A DNA stretch of 64,000 nucleotides, from assembly GCA_021234155.1 (NCBI GenBank), contig JAJEKV010000011.1, positions 2,547,294 through 2,611,293 on the forward strand. Reading direction: 5' to 3'. Shown one piece after another: positions 34,617-45,402 of the stretch. This DNA is from Isoetes taiwanensis (taxonomy: Eukaryota; Streptophyta; Lycopodiopsida; Isoetales; Isoetaceae). Below the pieces are notes generated by a model. It worked only from the letters and a program-made list of their open reading frames with translations. It searched no databases and was not told the origin of the DNA. Position numbers and translations under genes: made by a program. How positions within the stretch are numbered: the stretch's first letter is position 1; each line of letters opens with the position of its first letter.

Positions 34617-35672
34617 CCGTCATCTTTTTAATTTACCCTGCATTACAGGACGTAGTGGACATTTTGTCCTCAGTAGTACTTTGTGAAGAAAAAGAAATGG
34701 TCAAGGGTCTTTAGTACCCACTTCCTCAAGAAGATGTCGAGAAGGACGAGGTTTCGGAACAAGAGGAGGAAGAGGAGGAACCAGTGGTGCCAAAGGGGAA
34801 GGGTAGGAAGCATTCCCTGGTAGTAGATACACAGCCTCCTACCAAAAAGAAAAGAACCACAAAAGCCTTGACTATAGATGAGTCAGCAGAAGCTCTACAA
34901 AAGGCTCCTGGAGCTGATATTGTTGTGCAGCCCTCAGACAAGTCAAGTGCCATTCTAAAGAAAGTAAATGAAACCAAACTCCTCAAGCAGACCATTTCTT
35001 TGACACTAAGCACTATTAAAAGGCCACCAAAAAATGAAGATGGGGTCAGAGTGCTTCAGGTCCGAAAGTTGTACGCGGCACATGTGGCTATCCTTAAGCG
35101 AAGAATGAGAAGGAATCCTCATGCGCATGTGTCGCCACTAGTTGTGATGGTTCATAGAAGTCAGTGCAACCAATTAAAAGATTACAAAAAGGCAGACTTC
35201 GAAGATTACACCTATTATGTCCTTGGAGGCACACACAGTTACAAGGCAAGAAAAGAACTATCAAAGGAAGAAAGCCGTAATGAAGTGTGGAAAAGCGTGG
35301 AAGCGCATATTTACGTGGGTGTAACAGACGAAGAGGCAAAAGTCATTGCCGTGAGTCACAATCTCGACAATGACTTTAGACTAAAAATGAGCCTAATAGA
35401 CAAGATCCGTTTCATGCACCAAGAGTACATGGATTTCAAACAAGTGCATGGAGAGGACTTCAAAAAATAAAAGAACAAGCTTCAAGAGCTTCGAGAAGCC
35501 TGTGTGACAGAGTGCTGCCTCAGTTATGATTCTGATAAGAAGCCCATTATGGCTGTGAAACAATACAATAACTGCTTTCAGCTCGCTTTCAGAGATGGTC
35601 AAGTAAGTAAATGCTTTAATTCAGTTTTTTGTAGTATGTTTAGCGTGGTTAGAAGTGTGTATTCAATCACGG

Positions 35673-35746
35673 TATAAATTTATACCGTGCCCAGGTCATG
35701 GTATAAATTTATACCGTGCCCAGGTCACGGTAGGTATAAATTTATA
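35673..35746. repeat. Three palindromes in methyltransferase intron 2
   Basis: Cores lie at 35673-35684, 35702-35713 and 35735-35746 inside intron 35603-35842. They are joined by repeated spacers (CCGTGCCCAGGTCA). Confidence 0.92.
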
Positions 35747-36826
35747 CCGTGACTAGTCACCGTGCGCATTTAGACAGTAGACTGTGCAACAAATTCTCTT
35801 ACGCCATTCAACACTAAACTACTTGCGTTTGTCCATTTACAGGTGTGGGATCTTCAAGAGAGAATTTTTTGTATGTTCGAAGATGGTGAGCTTAAAGAAC
35901 AAGCTAGCTTCGCAGGAAAGAAACCAAAAAAAGGTGGTGAATCAAAACAAAAAATATGAGCATTGTACCCTGGACGCAGTTACAGGGTCTAAAAAGCAAA
36001 GAAATTTTTGCTCGCCTCTTGGAAAAAGTTGTGGCCAAGGAATTCACATTAGACGAGATGGCCAAGGAAGCTAAGACGTAAGCATTTGCTATGCCGTGTT
36101 TTTTTTCTACCTTTTTTTGTCTTACAACATTTTTCCCGTTGCAGTCAGAAAGACATTGTTACCTGCCAGGCCGAGTTAATGAAGCATCTAAACCTAGAGG
36201 ACTGGGAGGAGTGCAAGCTTTTATACCCAAGTTGTACCACAGATAGTATCATCAGAGAGCACGCTGTTAACTTCAGTGGCTGGGTAAGTTTTGCAGAAAA
36301 TATGTTCTGTGTTTGTGCCTTTGTCTCACAGTATTCTTACAGAACAAGAAGAAGGGGCTATCAACTGGATTTTTAAACCTGGTTCGTAGGGCCAAGGAGG
36401 AGAGGCAGAGACTTAAGGCAATTGAACAGGGTAAAGAGGTCGCCACTGGCAGTTTTGACACTACTTATGAGAGATTTACAACATTTGGTCAGGACTGCTT
36501 GTACAGGGTTGTTCAGGGTGATTGCACGAGGCTGGGGACTCTTTTAGACAAGCAAAAGTTTACATTATGCATTGCAGATATTCCTTATGGCTTTAAAATT
36601 AAGGATAGCGCTTTTGACGAGGAGGCTTTCACGCACGTGCAAGTCCGTTCTTTTTTGGATGGCCTGAAGGAAGTGACGATATATGCTAACTGGAGGGTCA
36701 TCATTTTCCATTCCGACCTACAGACGATGTCGGTGCTTAAACCTATGGGAGCGGTCTGTAACGCCGGCTTCGAAAACTGCGTTTGGAAAGCTTTACATTC
36801 AATGTTTTTTTACTGTAACTCCACGG

Positions 36827-36983
36827 TATAAATTTATACCACAGCTGCCTTAAGGTTTAAATTTAAATGGTTGGAACAACCGTAGTATAAATTTATACAG
36901 CAAGGCAATGTTTGTATAAATTTATACGGCTTGCCGCCGTGGTATAAATTTATACAGCAAGGCAACCGTGGTATAAATTTATA
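36827..36983. repeat. Five palindromes in methyltransferase intron 5
   Basis: Cores lie at 36827, 36886, 36915, 36943 and 36972 (12 bp each), with CAGCAAGGCAA spacers. All lie in the intron 36786-37057, whose donor appears mutated (GAAAGC in place of GTAAGC). Confidence 0.92.
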
Positions 36984-37678
36984 CCGCCACACTACTGGGC
37001 TAACTTATTTTCCTTGTTTTCTTTCTACTAATTTTTAATTGCTGTATTGTTTGGCAGGCTTAAAACAAACGTCAAGGGTCATGGTGGTGGTCCGCGCTTA
37101 GTGAGTTGTTTCGAGCATTTTCATATAGGTTTTTACAGCGCGGACGCCAAAAAAACCATGGTTCATTTCAATACGCAGAATGAGAAGACTCCTCCCTGCA
37201 ATGCTTTTCAGTTCCCGGCTGTTCTGCAGAAATTAAGAGACCACAGCGACAAGGCGCTGTGGTGTCCCATTATCAGAAGCCACAAAGGCTTATTAATAAT
37301 TTGATACAGTGGTTTTCTTGCCCTGGAGACTGGATCTTACATGCATTTTCTAGATCAGGCACCACAGCAGTTTGCGCCCTTAAGCAGGGGCGCAATGTCG
37401 TCTCCGTCGACATAGACCCAGATAAAGTAAGTTTCATCAGGACCAGGATAAGCTCTTGTGAATCCTTTCCTGATGAAAACGAGGAACTGGGAGCAAAGAA
37501 CAGTGCCAGCGATGTTAAAGGCACTTATACAGAAATCTAGCCTCCACTTACAGGGAGAAAAGATGAGGAGGTGGAGTTTGTCGACTTGGAGCCTGTGCAG
37601 CCTGTGCCCGAGAAACCGGCTGTGCCGGTAGGTACGAGAGTCCCGTGGACTGGGAAGAGCCACCTCCCCCACCTCCCG

Positions 37679-37690
37679 TATAAATTTATA
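37679..37690 (+). repeat. Palindrome supplying the methyltransferase stop codon
   Basis: The last core overlaps the end of the coding sequence. In the frame ending DWEEPPPPPPV, the GTA and TAA codons (37678-37683) come from the palindrome itself. Confidence 0.7.
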
Positions 37691-37775
37691 CAGACAGAGT
37701 TATTAACTACTTCCATTGTAAACTATGTGCTAAGAATTATAATATACTAGTAATGGTGCCCAGCGTTGCTGGGCA

Positions 37776-39688
37776 TAAGTTAGGAGCTTGTAAATGTTTT
37801 GGCTGAAATGAGAAAAACGTGTAATAATAATCCAACTTTTGTAGTTTTTATAACCAAACCCCGCATTGTTGGGCTACGCTTGGACCCTATCAATGAAACA
37901 AACGCAATGGAAACGTAGTGGGAACATGTAAAGGATTTTTAACATTAGAGAGGAATTGATAATGATCACTCAAAAATACTACCTTCATAAAAATGTGTGT
38001 TATGGGATTGTATGTCTATGCAACATTTTAAATGTCTAAATTACGCACTATTATACACACTATTACGCACAGCCTATTACACATATAGTGCGTAATGGGG
38101 TGTGCATAATAGGGTGTGATATGAATAAGGTGCCATGTTGGATGGGCTTTTCATTTTTCTAACACATGGATTGTGTGATAGCTCGGGATGATTCTTATTA
38201 TGTTGCATTTTAAGGTATAAAGCTTCATTTCATTAGCTTCCCCCCTTTTTCTTTTTCTTTTTTTTTTTAAGTTGGAACTCTCAATGAATTTGTTGGATAT
38301 TTAAACAATACTATTATGAATAAATTATGACGCCCAACATTTGGCGTAAGTTTGAAACTTATAGATATTGCAAAAGGTGAGCATGCATTGATGGTGTTAG
38401 AAAGGATATGGCATATTTCTTCTCATGTGAAAGTGCTGGCGCTTAGAAAATATTTTTTCTCATATGATGACGGTCCTTAAATATGGTAATATCTTAAACT
38501 CAAGGCGAATGGGAAGGAAATTTAGGTTCAGTCTTGCTTTGTTTAATATTGCTTTGTGACATGTGAGTTTAAGTTTAGTTGCAAATTTTCTTAGTTAGTT
38601 ATAAAATAGATAATTCATTTGCCTAAGAGCCTGCATGTCTCTTATCTTAGAGCCTATCTTAGAGCCTATATGCCCCCTATTTGTTACTTTGAAATGAATT
38701 ATTAATCCTAGAGATTTGCCATTCCTTGTTTTTGTAGTTCCTTGAAGAAGTGCATGCAAGGGGTTAAAGGTGGTTGTCCATTCTAATGCATTTATGTAGA
38801 GAATAACATCAACATTAAAAAATATACAATTCTTGTTGAAACGATCTCTTGGTAGTCCATAACAACTGCACTGTGCATTGCATAATTCTAACAAAATCAA
38901 ACTTTAATCACTGGTATACTAACATAATCGCAAGTTCTACCGTACACTTGAGAACTGCATTGGAACATATGTCCCCTTGCAATCTTTTATCATAATAGGC
39001 AGGCTTTTTGTGGTCTGGTTTCCATTCGGTTAACCCAACATAATAGCCCAACATAAGAATGATAAGAATAAAAAATATTTAGACAAAGTTGGCAAAGTTG
39101 ACACACTATCTGCCCTTAATCTTCTTCTATTTGATCTGAGGTATAAAGCATCAACCACAATTCGTCCTTCACCTTCATGTCAGAACTTTCACACTGGACC
39201 TGTACTAAGAAAAAATGTAAACATAAATAGAAGAAATGAACTCCAGTAGCAAACAGATGTGTTGAGTTTTACGCATAGGCATGTCAAGTTTCAAAATTCA
39301 CTTGAAATATTAGAAGCTCAACTATAAAGAAATTGAGATAGCCATCATGCACATGACAATAGAATGACTGTGCGAGATTCAAATCAACCTTATTGGATCT
39401 CAGAAAAATGCTTTTATAAATACAGAGAAAGATGATTGCTTTAACATTTTTTAGAAGCTTTCAAACTGCAACTTATATATTGCATTTTTGGGTTGCCCCT
39501 AAGGGGGCAAGCCCTTGTTTACGTGGGTTTATGGCATATTCCCGGTATATGCCAGTATATGCCAGGAATATGCCAATGACCGCTAAAAACCTGCTATTGG
39601 GGGTAAATTGGCGGTGGCCGCTGTTGCTGTGCAGCTATTTGGAAACCGGGTAACCTGATGAAGCGAAAAAGCGTCGAGAGCTTTAGCT
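37776..39688. other. Helitron interior, no gene seen
   Basis: AT-rich and unassigned. A hairpin-prone block around 38042-38100 has ATTACGCACTAT and its near complement ATAGTGCGTAAT. A second GC-rich stem, TTGCCCCTAAGGGGGCAA, is at about 39494-39511. Confidence 0.45.
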
Positions 39689-40285
39689 ATGGCGGCCAAA
39701 AAGACAGACTCTAAGAAATTGCTTTTTATGACCCGAAACATAGCTAGTGAGTTTTTCTCTCAGAAATTGCAAGATTTTGCTTCTTTGCAATGGGTTCCGG
39801 GTGGTCATAATATCCCAGTTTTCTTGATTACGTTGTCATTCCAGTATACTTGGCTCATCTGCATCAGGTGTTAGGTCAACGTACAGGTTATATCTAATTC
39901 CTTCTTCTTCTAACTTATGATGGTAGTCACTTCTTTAACATAAACGGCATTATTTGCATAACACTTACATCTGGAAATGCAGCTCAGTCAAAATGCAAGG
40001 TTCCAGCTTTCCAGTTCAAGCGAAAGACAGTGTATAGTAAAACTCCTGCTGAAGTCAGTGTTGCATCACATGAAATAAAACAAAGGAATTCTGCAGACTC
40101 AGCTTCGTCATTAGGTTTTGACATTGAGTTGAGTTTAGGTTTTTGGCAGATGTTGTTTCCACAGGGAAAAGCAGCTGTCCTCCAGCTATGTGTTGATAGA
40201 AGTCGGTATGATGTAATGCACATCTTTCATTCTGGCATTCCTGCTCCACTTCAGCACATTCTAGAGGATGCTAGTATTTTTTAAA
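39689..40285 (+). pseudogene. WRN-like 3'-5' exonuclease fragment (captured)
   Basis: Werner-type exonucleases of the DnaQ fold trim DNA 3' ends. A possible first exon starts MAAKKTDSKKLLFMTRNIAS at 39689 with a donor near 39867. The next exon, after TGGAAATGCAG (39980), reads FQFKRKTVYSKTPAEV, LGFDIELSLGFWQM, GKAAVLQLCVDRSRYDVMHI and FHSGIPAPLQHILEDASI. The DIE of GFDIE is catalytic motif I. The frame stops at 40285 and the later motifs (II, III) are absent, so only the N-terminal half was captured. Confidence 0.75.
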
Positions 40286-41172
40286 TCCTTGGTCTTGCTC
40301 TAGATCCGGTGGTTCAGCTTGATCATCTGGGTTTTCTGAGACCTGTAAAGTAGATATATTTGTAGATCAATGAATGCACAATACTGCCCTGCATTGCTCT
40401 GATCAGCATTTACTCTGCAGCGCTGCCTTGCTTAATCTTCTCAAGCCTGTTACTACCTCATTCTGTGTGTAAAAAATAAGTGGCACGTCAATTTCCAGTT
40501 GCAAGTCAATACGTTTTTTGCTTTTTTCTTTGTTAATTGCTGGTTTTAACTGTATATGCACAGGAATGGCGTGGATTGGGACGATGGAACTCTTAATGGA
40601 TCGGTGTTGGCATTTGAGCTGATGCTGCATTTGAGAATAACAGACCTGGAGTCTGTTATTTTGATACTGGAATTACCCTATGCGAAGCCCCTTTTTCAAG
40701 GCTGTCTACTTTGGTGAAAGTCACTCGGCAACTGAGGTGCAATTTCAAGTTTTCTTAATCTGTTTGCTCTAAGGACATTTTATTTGCATGCTATTTAAGG
40801 TGATCATTTATCAAATCTGTACAATGCCATTTTGCTATGAAAAACATTTAGACCTTGCTTACCGGTTATTGTGAATGGCTATTATTTGCTTCATTTCCTG
40901 CCATGGCTGTACATGTGTTTTGAAGATAGGGTGAGAAATAGGTTGGGTGCTTTGCCTGCGATGGCTATATATGTTTTGTTGAACTTAAATGGGGATAATC
41001 TACGCAATCCTGCAGACTGTTATGGGTCTTTGGAAAAAAATAGGATAAGAGCTGTGTGAGTTGATTGTGTTAATGCATTGATGGAATACGTCTAGCCAGC
41101 GATGGAAAACATTTTTGTGCTTGGGTCGTTTCGTTCCTAGACGGTTTGACAGTAGAGATGTGGTAGACTACA
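40286..41172. other. Helitron interior, intron-like
   Basis: No gene recognised. AT-rich with short repeated phrases such as ACAATGCCATTTTGCTATGA that recur in the duplicated block downstream. Confidence 0.4.
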
Positions 41173-43641
41173 ATGCTAGAACATGCAGATTGCTGTATTT
41201 GGCTGCATAGATTTGTTTGGTATGCCAAATTATTATCCATCTGTGTGGCATGCATCTATTTTCTAGTTTTGTGTATAAGCTGTCATTCACGGTGATGTTG
41301 CAGGCCTGAGGCATCGAAGGCGATGATACTGTTGAGCAGTGGAGGCACTTGAAGGATACCATGCTAACAGCTTTGAGGTAGGTTACATAGATTATGTAGA
41401 TAGGATTATTTGCAATCTGCATAAGCTAGTGCTGTTAATGCATCTATGGCGCACATTCCTTTTGAGTCCCTGTAGCCCGAGAGTTTTATTCTGTATTGAG
41501 CTACGTATTTGGATAGGCTTTCTCATCGTCATGATGTACCAAGACTCTGCCAGTATATGATTTGCAGAATTTGTACAGTGCCACTTTGTTGTGATTGCCA
41601 TTTTTACACATTGTTGCCCTTGTGGTTTTTTGCAAGGCAGAGAAGTCCAAGGAGAGCCTTTCTTAGAGCATAGACATCTTGGGACTTATCTGCCAAATTT
41701 GAACAATGCCATTTTGCTGTGATGATTTGCCAAATTTGAACAATGCCATTTTGCTGTGAAAGACACTTAGATGTTTATTTAGGAAAGATAAAATATATGC
41801 TAGCTTACTAGTTATTGTGAGTGGCTATTGGTTAAGTGGAGTTGCTATTTAGATGTAGATATTTGCATACTATTTAAGGTGATGATTTGCAGAATTTGTA
41901 CAATGCCACTTTACCATAAAAAGGATTTAGATCTTTATTTAGCAAAGCTAGAACATTCACTAGATTAATAGTTGTTGTGGTTGGTCATTGCCTGGCTTAT
42001 TTGCTCTTATGGCTGTAGATATCTTTTCGGGATAAACCTTGCCTATTGAAGCAGGTTGAATGCTTTACTTTCCCTACGATACATCGAAGGGTGGGCTTTT
42101 GTTGTGACGGGCAAATGAAAAACAGAGGGAATGAGTGTTGAGAAGAGAGAGAAGAAAGATAGGTTAACTGAAAAGCGTCGTAGGAAGTACGCTGAGTTGC
42201 CTGCTGAGTTGCCTGGGACAAAGCAAAATGAACTGAGACAAAAATGCTGAGAGTACACAAGCAGGCATAGAGAATGAATTGTGAATGCTCCAATGTAGAA
42301 AAGAGTAGAGGGGCCAGTCCGCGATGCTCTGGGCCATCTGGCAGGTGAACAATGGGACGATGGCTCCATTTCAATGATTATGGATCAGTTGGCCATGGCG
42401 GCGATGGAGCAAATGCTTCATGCTAGAACAGGCAGATTGCTGTATTTGGCTACATAGATTTGTTTGGTATGCCAAATTATTATCCATCTGTGTGGCATGC
42501 ATCTATTTTCCAGTTTTGTGTATAAGCTGTTATTCATAGTGATGTTGCAGGCCTGAGGCATCGAAGACGATGATACTGTTGAGCAATGGAGGCACTTGAA
42601 GGATACCATGCTAACAGCTTTGAGGTAGGTTACATAGATTATGTAGATAGGATAATTTGCAATCTGAGGAGAAAAGCTGCATAGGCTAGTGCTGATAATG
42701 CATCTATGGCACACATTCCTTTTGATTGTCTCCCTGTAGCCCGAGAGTTTTATTCTGTATTGAGCTACGTATTTGGATAGGCTTTCTCATCGTCATGATG
42801 TACCAAGACTCTGCCAGCAGAATTTTTACAGTGCCACTTTGTTGTGATTCCCATTTTAACACATTATTGCCCTTGTGGTTTTTTGCAAGGCAGAGAAGTC
42901 CAAGGAGAGCCGTTCTTAGAGCATACACATCTTGGGACTTATCTGCGTGCTATTCCAGGTGATGATTTGCCAAATGCCGTTTTGCTGTGAAAAACACTTA
43001 GATGCTTGTTTAGGAAAGATAAAATATATGCTAGCTTACTAGTTATTGTGAGTGGCTACTGCTTAAGCGGAGTTGCTATTTAGATGTAGATATTTGCATA
43101 CTATTTAAGGTGATGATTTGCAGAATTTGTACAATGCCACTTTACCATAAAAAGGATTTAGATCTTTATTTAGCAAAGCTAGAACATTCACTAGATTAAT
43201 AGTTGTTGTGATTGGTCATTGCCTGGCTTATCTGCTCTTTTGGCTATAGATATCTTTTCGGGATAAACCTTGCCTACTGAAGCAGGTTGATTGCTTTACT
43301 TTCCCTACAATACATCGAAGGGTGAGCTTTTGTTGTGATGGGCAAATGAAAAACAGAGGGAATGAGTGTTGAGAAGAGAGAGAAGAAAGATAGGTTAAAT
43401 GAAAAGCGTCGTAGGAAGTACGCTGAGTTGCCTGGGACAAAGAAAAATGAACTGAGACAAAAACGCTGAGAGTACGCAAGCAAGCGTAGAGAATGAATTG
43501 TGAGTGCTCCAATGTAGGAAAGAGTAGAGGGGCCAGTCCGCAATGCTCTGGGCCATTTGGCAGGTGAACAATGGGACGATGGCTCCATTTCGATGATTAT
43601 GGGTCGGTTGGCCATGACGGCAATGGAGTGACTGCTTCGGT
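41173..43641. repeat. 1.25-kb tandem duplication
   Basis: Unit 1 (41173-42419) and unit 2 (42420-about 43641) are direct copies, differing by scattered substitutions and small indels. Both start with ATGCTAGAACA and both contain TATCTTTTCGGGATAAACC and CAATGGGACGATGGCTCC. No coding similarity was recognised in either. Confidence 0.88.
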
Positions 43642-43740
43642 GATTTACCCCCACAGCCAAAGGCTAGGTCTCTGCTAGTTCTGTTCCAACTTTTCTCAGG
43701 TAGGCAATGATGTCAAGTTAAAAAGAAATGTTGAGAATGA

Positions 43741-45402
43741 TAAGAACAAAAAAAAAGAAGATTCGGAAAGCAATAATTCGCGAAGCTGAGATAGTTCTAA
43801 CCACGCTAAGTGGCTGTGGAGGAGATGTGTATTCTATTTGCATGGAGTCTGCTAATGAGAAAAAACAAATTAGGTGCAATGGCTTTTTTGATGTTGTTAT
43901 CATTGATGAAGCTGCTCAGGTATTTACATCTTAAGTTTCAAGTTTGTGGTGATTATTCAAAGTTACTAAACTAATAGCTTGTTATAAGCACCGGAGCCAG
44001 CTACCTTAATTCCCTTGCAGCTTCTTTCGGACACCCAAGCAAGATGTATTATGGTACTGGTTCTCCCTATATTTGATATTTCTATATCTCTTAGACATGG
44101 AAGCCTCCCTCTTGTTGTTTCTGATCATACGGATATGCTACTACTACATTCATTGTCTTTTACCCGGCCATTCAATAAGCTTGACAGTCAAGTATGCATT
44201 TGGTTTGAAGGGAGAGTAAACAGAGAGTAAGCTACTTCCTGTAATTATTGCATTGAGCCTCAAAACTAGAGATCATGTTGATGGCATAAGTTGCTAGCTC
44301 ATTTACGCAATGTTAGGGTTATGCCTTAAATTGTATAGTAATAGATGGATTAAAGCAGAGTGGATTGTCTTGTTCATTAGTGTTGTAAGTGCAAGATTTG
44401 GAGGAGTTGAAGATGAACCGCTGCAATGCCATATTATTGCCCCATATAGTTGGGTGAATGGCAGATTAAGAAGTTTCCCCAATTTTGCATTGTATTATCT
44501 GGGACGCAATCACAGCTTTTGCTTCTAGTTTGTTTTCCAAACTTGAGGGAGAACAATTGACACAAGTACCAATGCCGCACTAACATAAGTCCGAGATAGA
44601 TGCCCGTGACAATGTGCATGCAGGGTTGTACCTGTGTGAGAATCATGGTTGCTGAAATGGCAAGTCTGATATTTATGACGATGCTTAAATGGTATTACAT
44701 GTCTCTATAGAGTTGCCAAGCAATATTCTATGAAGAAATGTGTGTAGCAAAACTCAAGGAACAGCACCATAACTTTGCTCATTTCACAGATTGGTGATCC
44801 AAAGCAGCTCACAGCAACAGTTTTATCCAGTGCAGCAAACAAAATGTCGTATGAATGCAGTATGTTTGAGCGGTTTCAGCGTAATTCCAGTTACTATGCT
44901 CAGTATTCAGGTCAGTTGACCCTTCGCCTTTGTGTGATCTAGGATATGGTGCTGGGCATTAAGTTTGTATTCTTAGGCATATTCTTTTTGCTGGTGTGAG
45001 TTCTTCAGTTTTCATGGCATGCTTGATGTCTATTTTGTTATGCGTATTGCTTGATGCCTCCATAATGACCTTTTCTGCAGTATCGTATGCATCCAGAAAT
45101 TTGTAGGTTCCCTTCAGCACATTTCTATGACAGCCAATTGACAGATGGTAAAGATATTGCCAATGGGTGCAGGACAACATCCTTTCACAAACACCAGTAT
45201 GATGCTTATGCTGACTATTTCCTGTGTCTCACTATTTGTTAAGACTTGTTATCTCGACTTATGTTGCAAAGAAATATGAAAATGAATGTTTATGGCTTGA
45301 GATGATACTGGTTGCAGATATTTTGGTCCATACGTGTTTTTTAATGTTTCTGAAGGACAAGAGAAATCAGGGAGCTCATCAATTCGAATTACAATGGCCA
45401 TA
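43741..45402 (+). pseudogene. SEN1/MAA3-like SF1 helicase exons (captured)
   Basis: These exons come from a Upf1/Sen1-class RNA/DNA helicase. They read in order: AEIVLTTLSGCGGDVYSI and DVVIIDEAAQ (motif II; exon ends at 43919), LLSDTQARCIM (44021-44052), IGDPKQLTATVLSS and ECSMFERFQR (motif III; 44790-44910), YRMHPEICRFPSAHFYDSQL (motif IV; 45081-45166) and YFGPYVFFNVSEGQEKSG (from 45318). Introns begin GT and end TTGCAG, TTTCACAG or TTCTGCAG, as in a host gene. The upstream Walker A exon and the downstream motifs V and VI are missing, so it is a partial capture by the Helitron. Confidence 0.88.

Larger units (their letters stand above)
34235..37683 (+). pseudogene. ParB-like domain / N6-N4 DNA methyltransferase fusion
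   Basis: This broken gene carries a bacterial or phage-type DNA methyltransferase. Exons: 34235-34579 (first ATG 34508), 34649-35602, 35843-36077, 36145-36283, 36343-36785 and 37058-37683; four introns have GT..AG ends. Exon 2 has a Lys-rich linker, then a ParB/Srx-like domain: SPLVVMVHRSQ, YYVLGGTHSYKAR and AHIYVGVTDEEAKVIAVSHN. Exon 5 has QGDCTRL and methyltransferase motif IV (CIADIPYGF). Exon 6 has GHGGGPRLVSCFEHF, QKPQRLINNLIQWFS and motif I (FSRSGTTAVCALKQGR, then VDIDPDK). Motif IV before motif I is the beta-class order. Lesions: TAG 34712, TAA 35468, frameshifts near 35950, 37262 and 37630, a lost donor at 36786 and TAG 37538. The model gives about 820 residues. Target base (A or C) is unknown. 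Confidence 0.82.

Noticed and set aside
28390-37690. Palindromes as simple TATA boxes or as parS sites
   Set aside because: There are too many in introns and arrays to be core promoters alone, and the sequence does not match parS (TGTTTCACGTGAAACA). Kept only as hypotheses.
37836-37885. Second Helitron-like stem (CCCCGCATTGTTGGGCTACG) near the large Helitron end
   Set aside because: No CTRR end follows and it lies inside the element; probably a degenerate internal stem.
43718-43903. Minus-strand frame over 43.7-43.9 kb
   Set aside because: Antisense of the helicase motif II exon.
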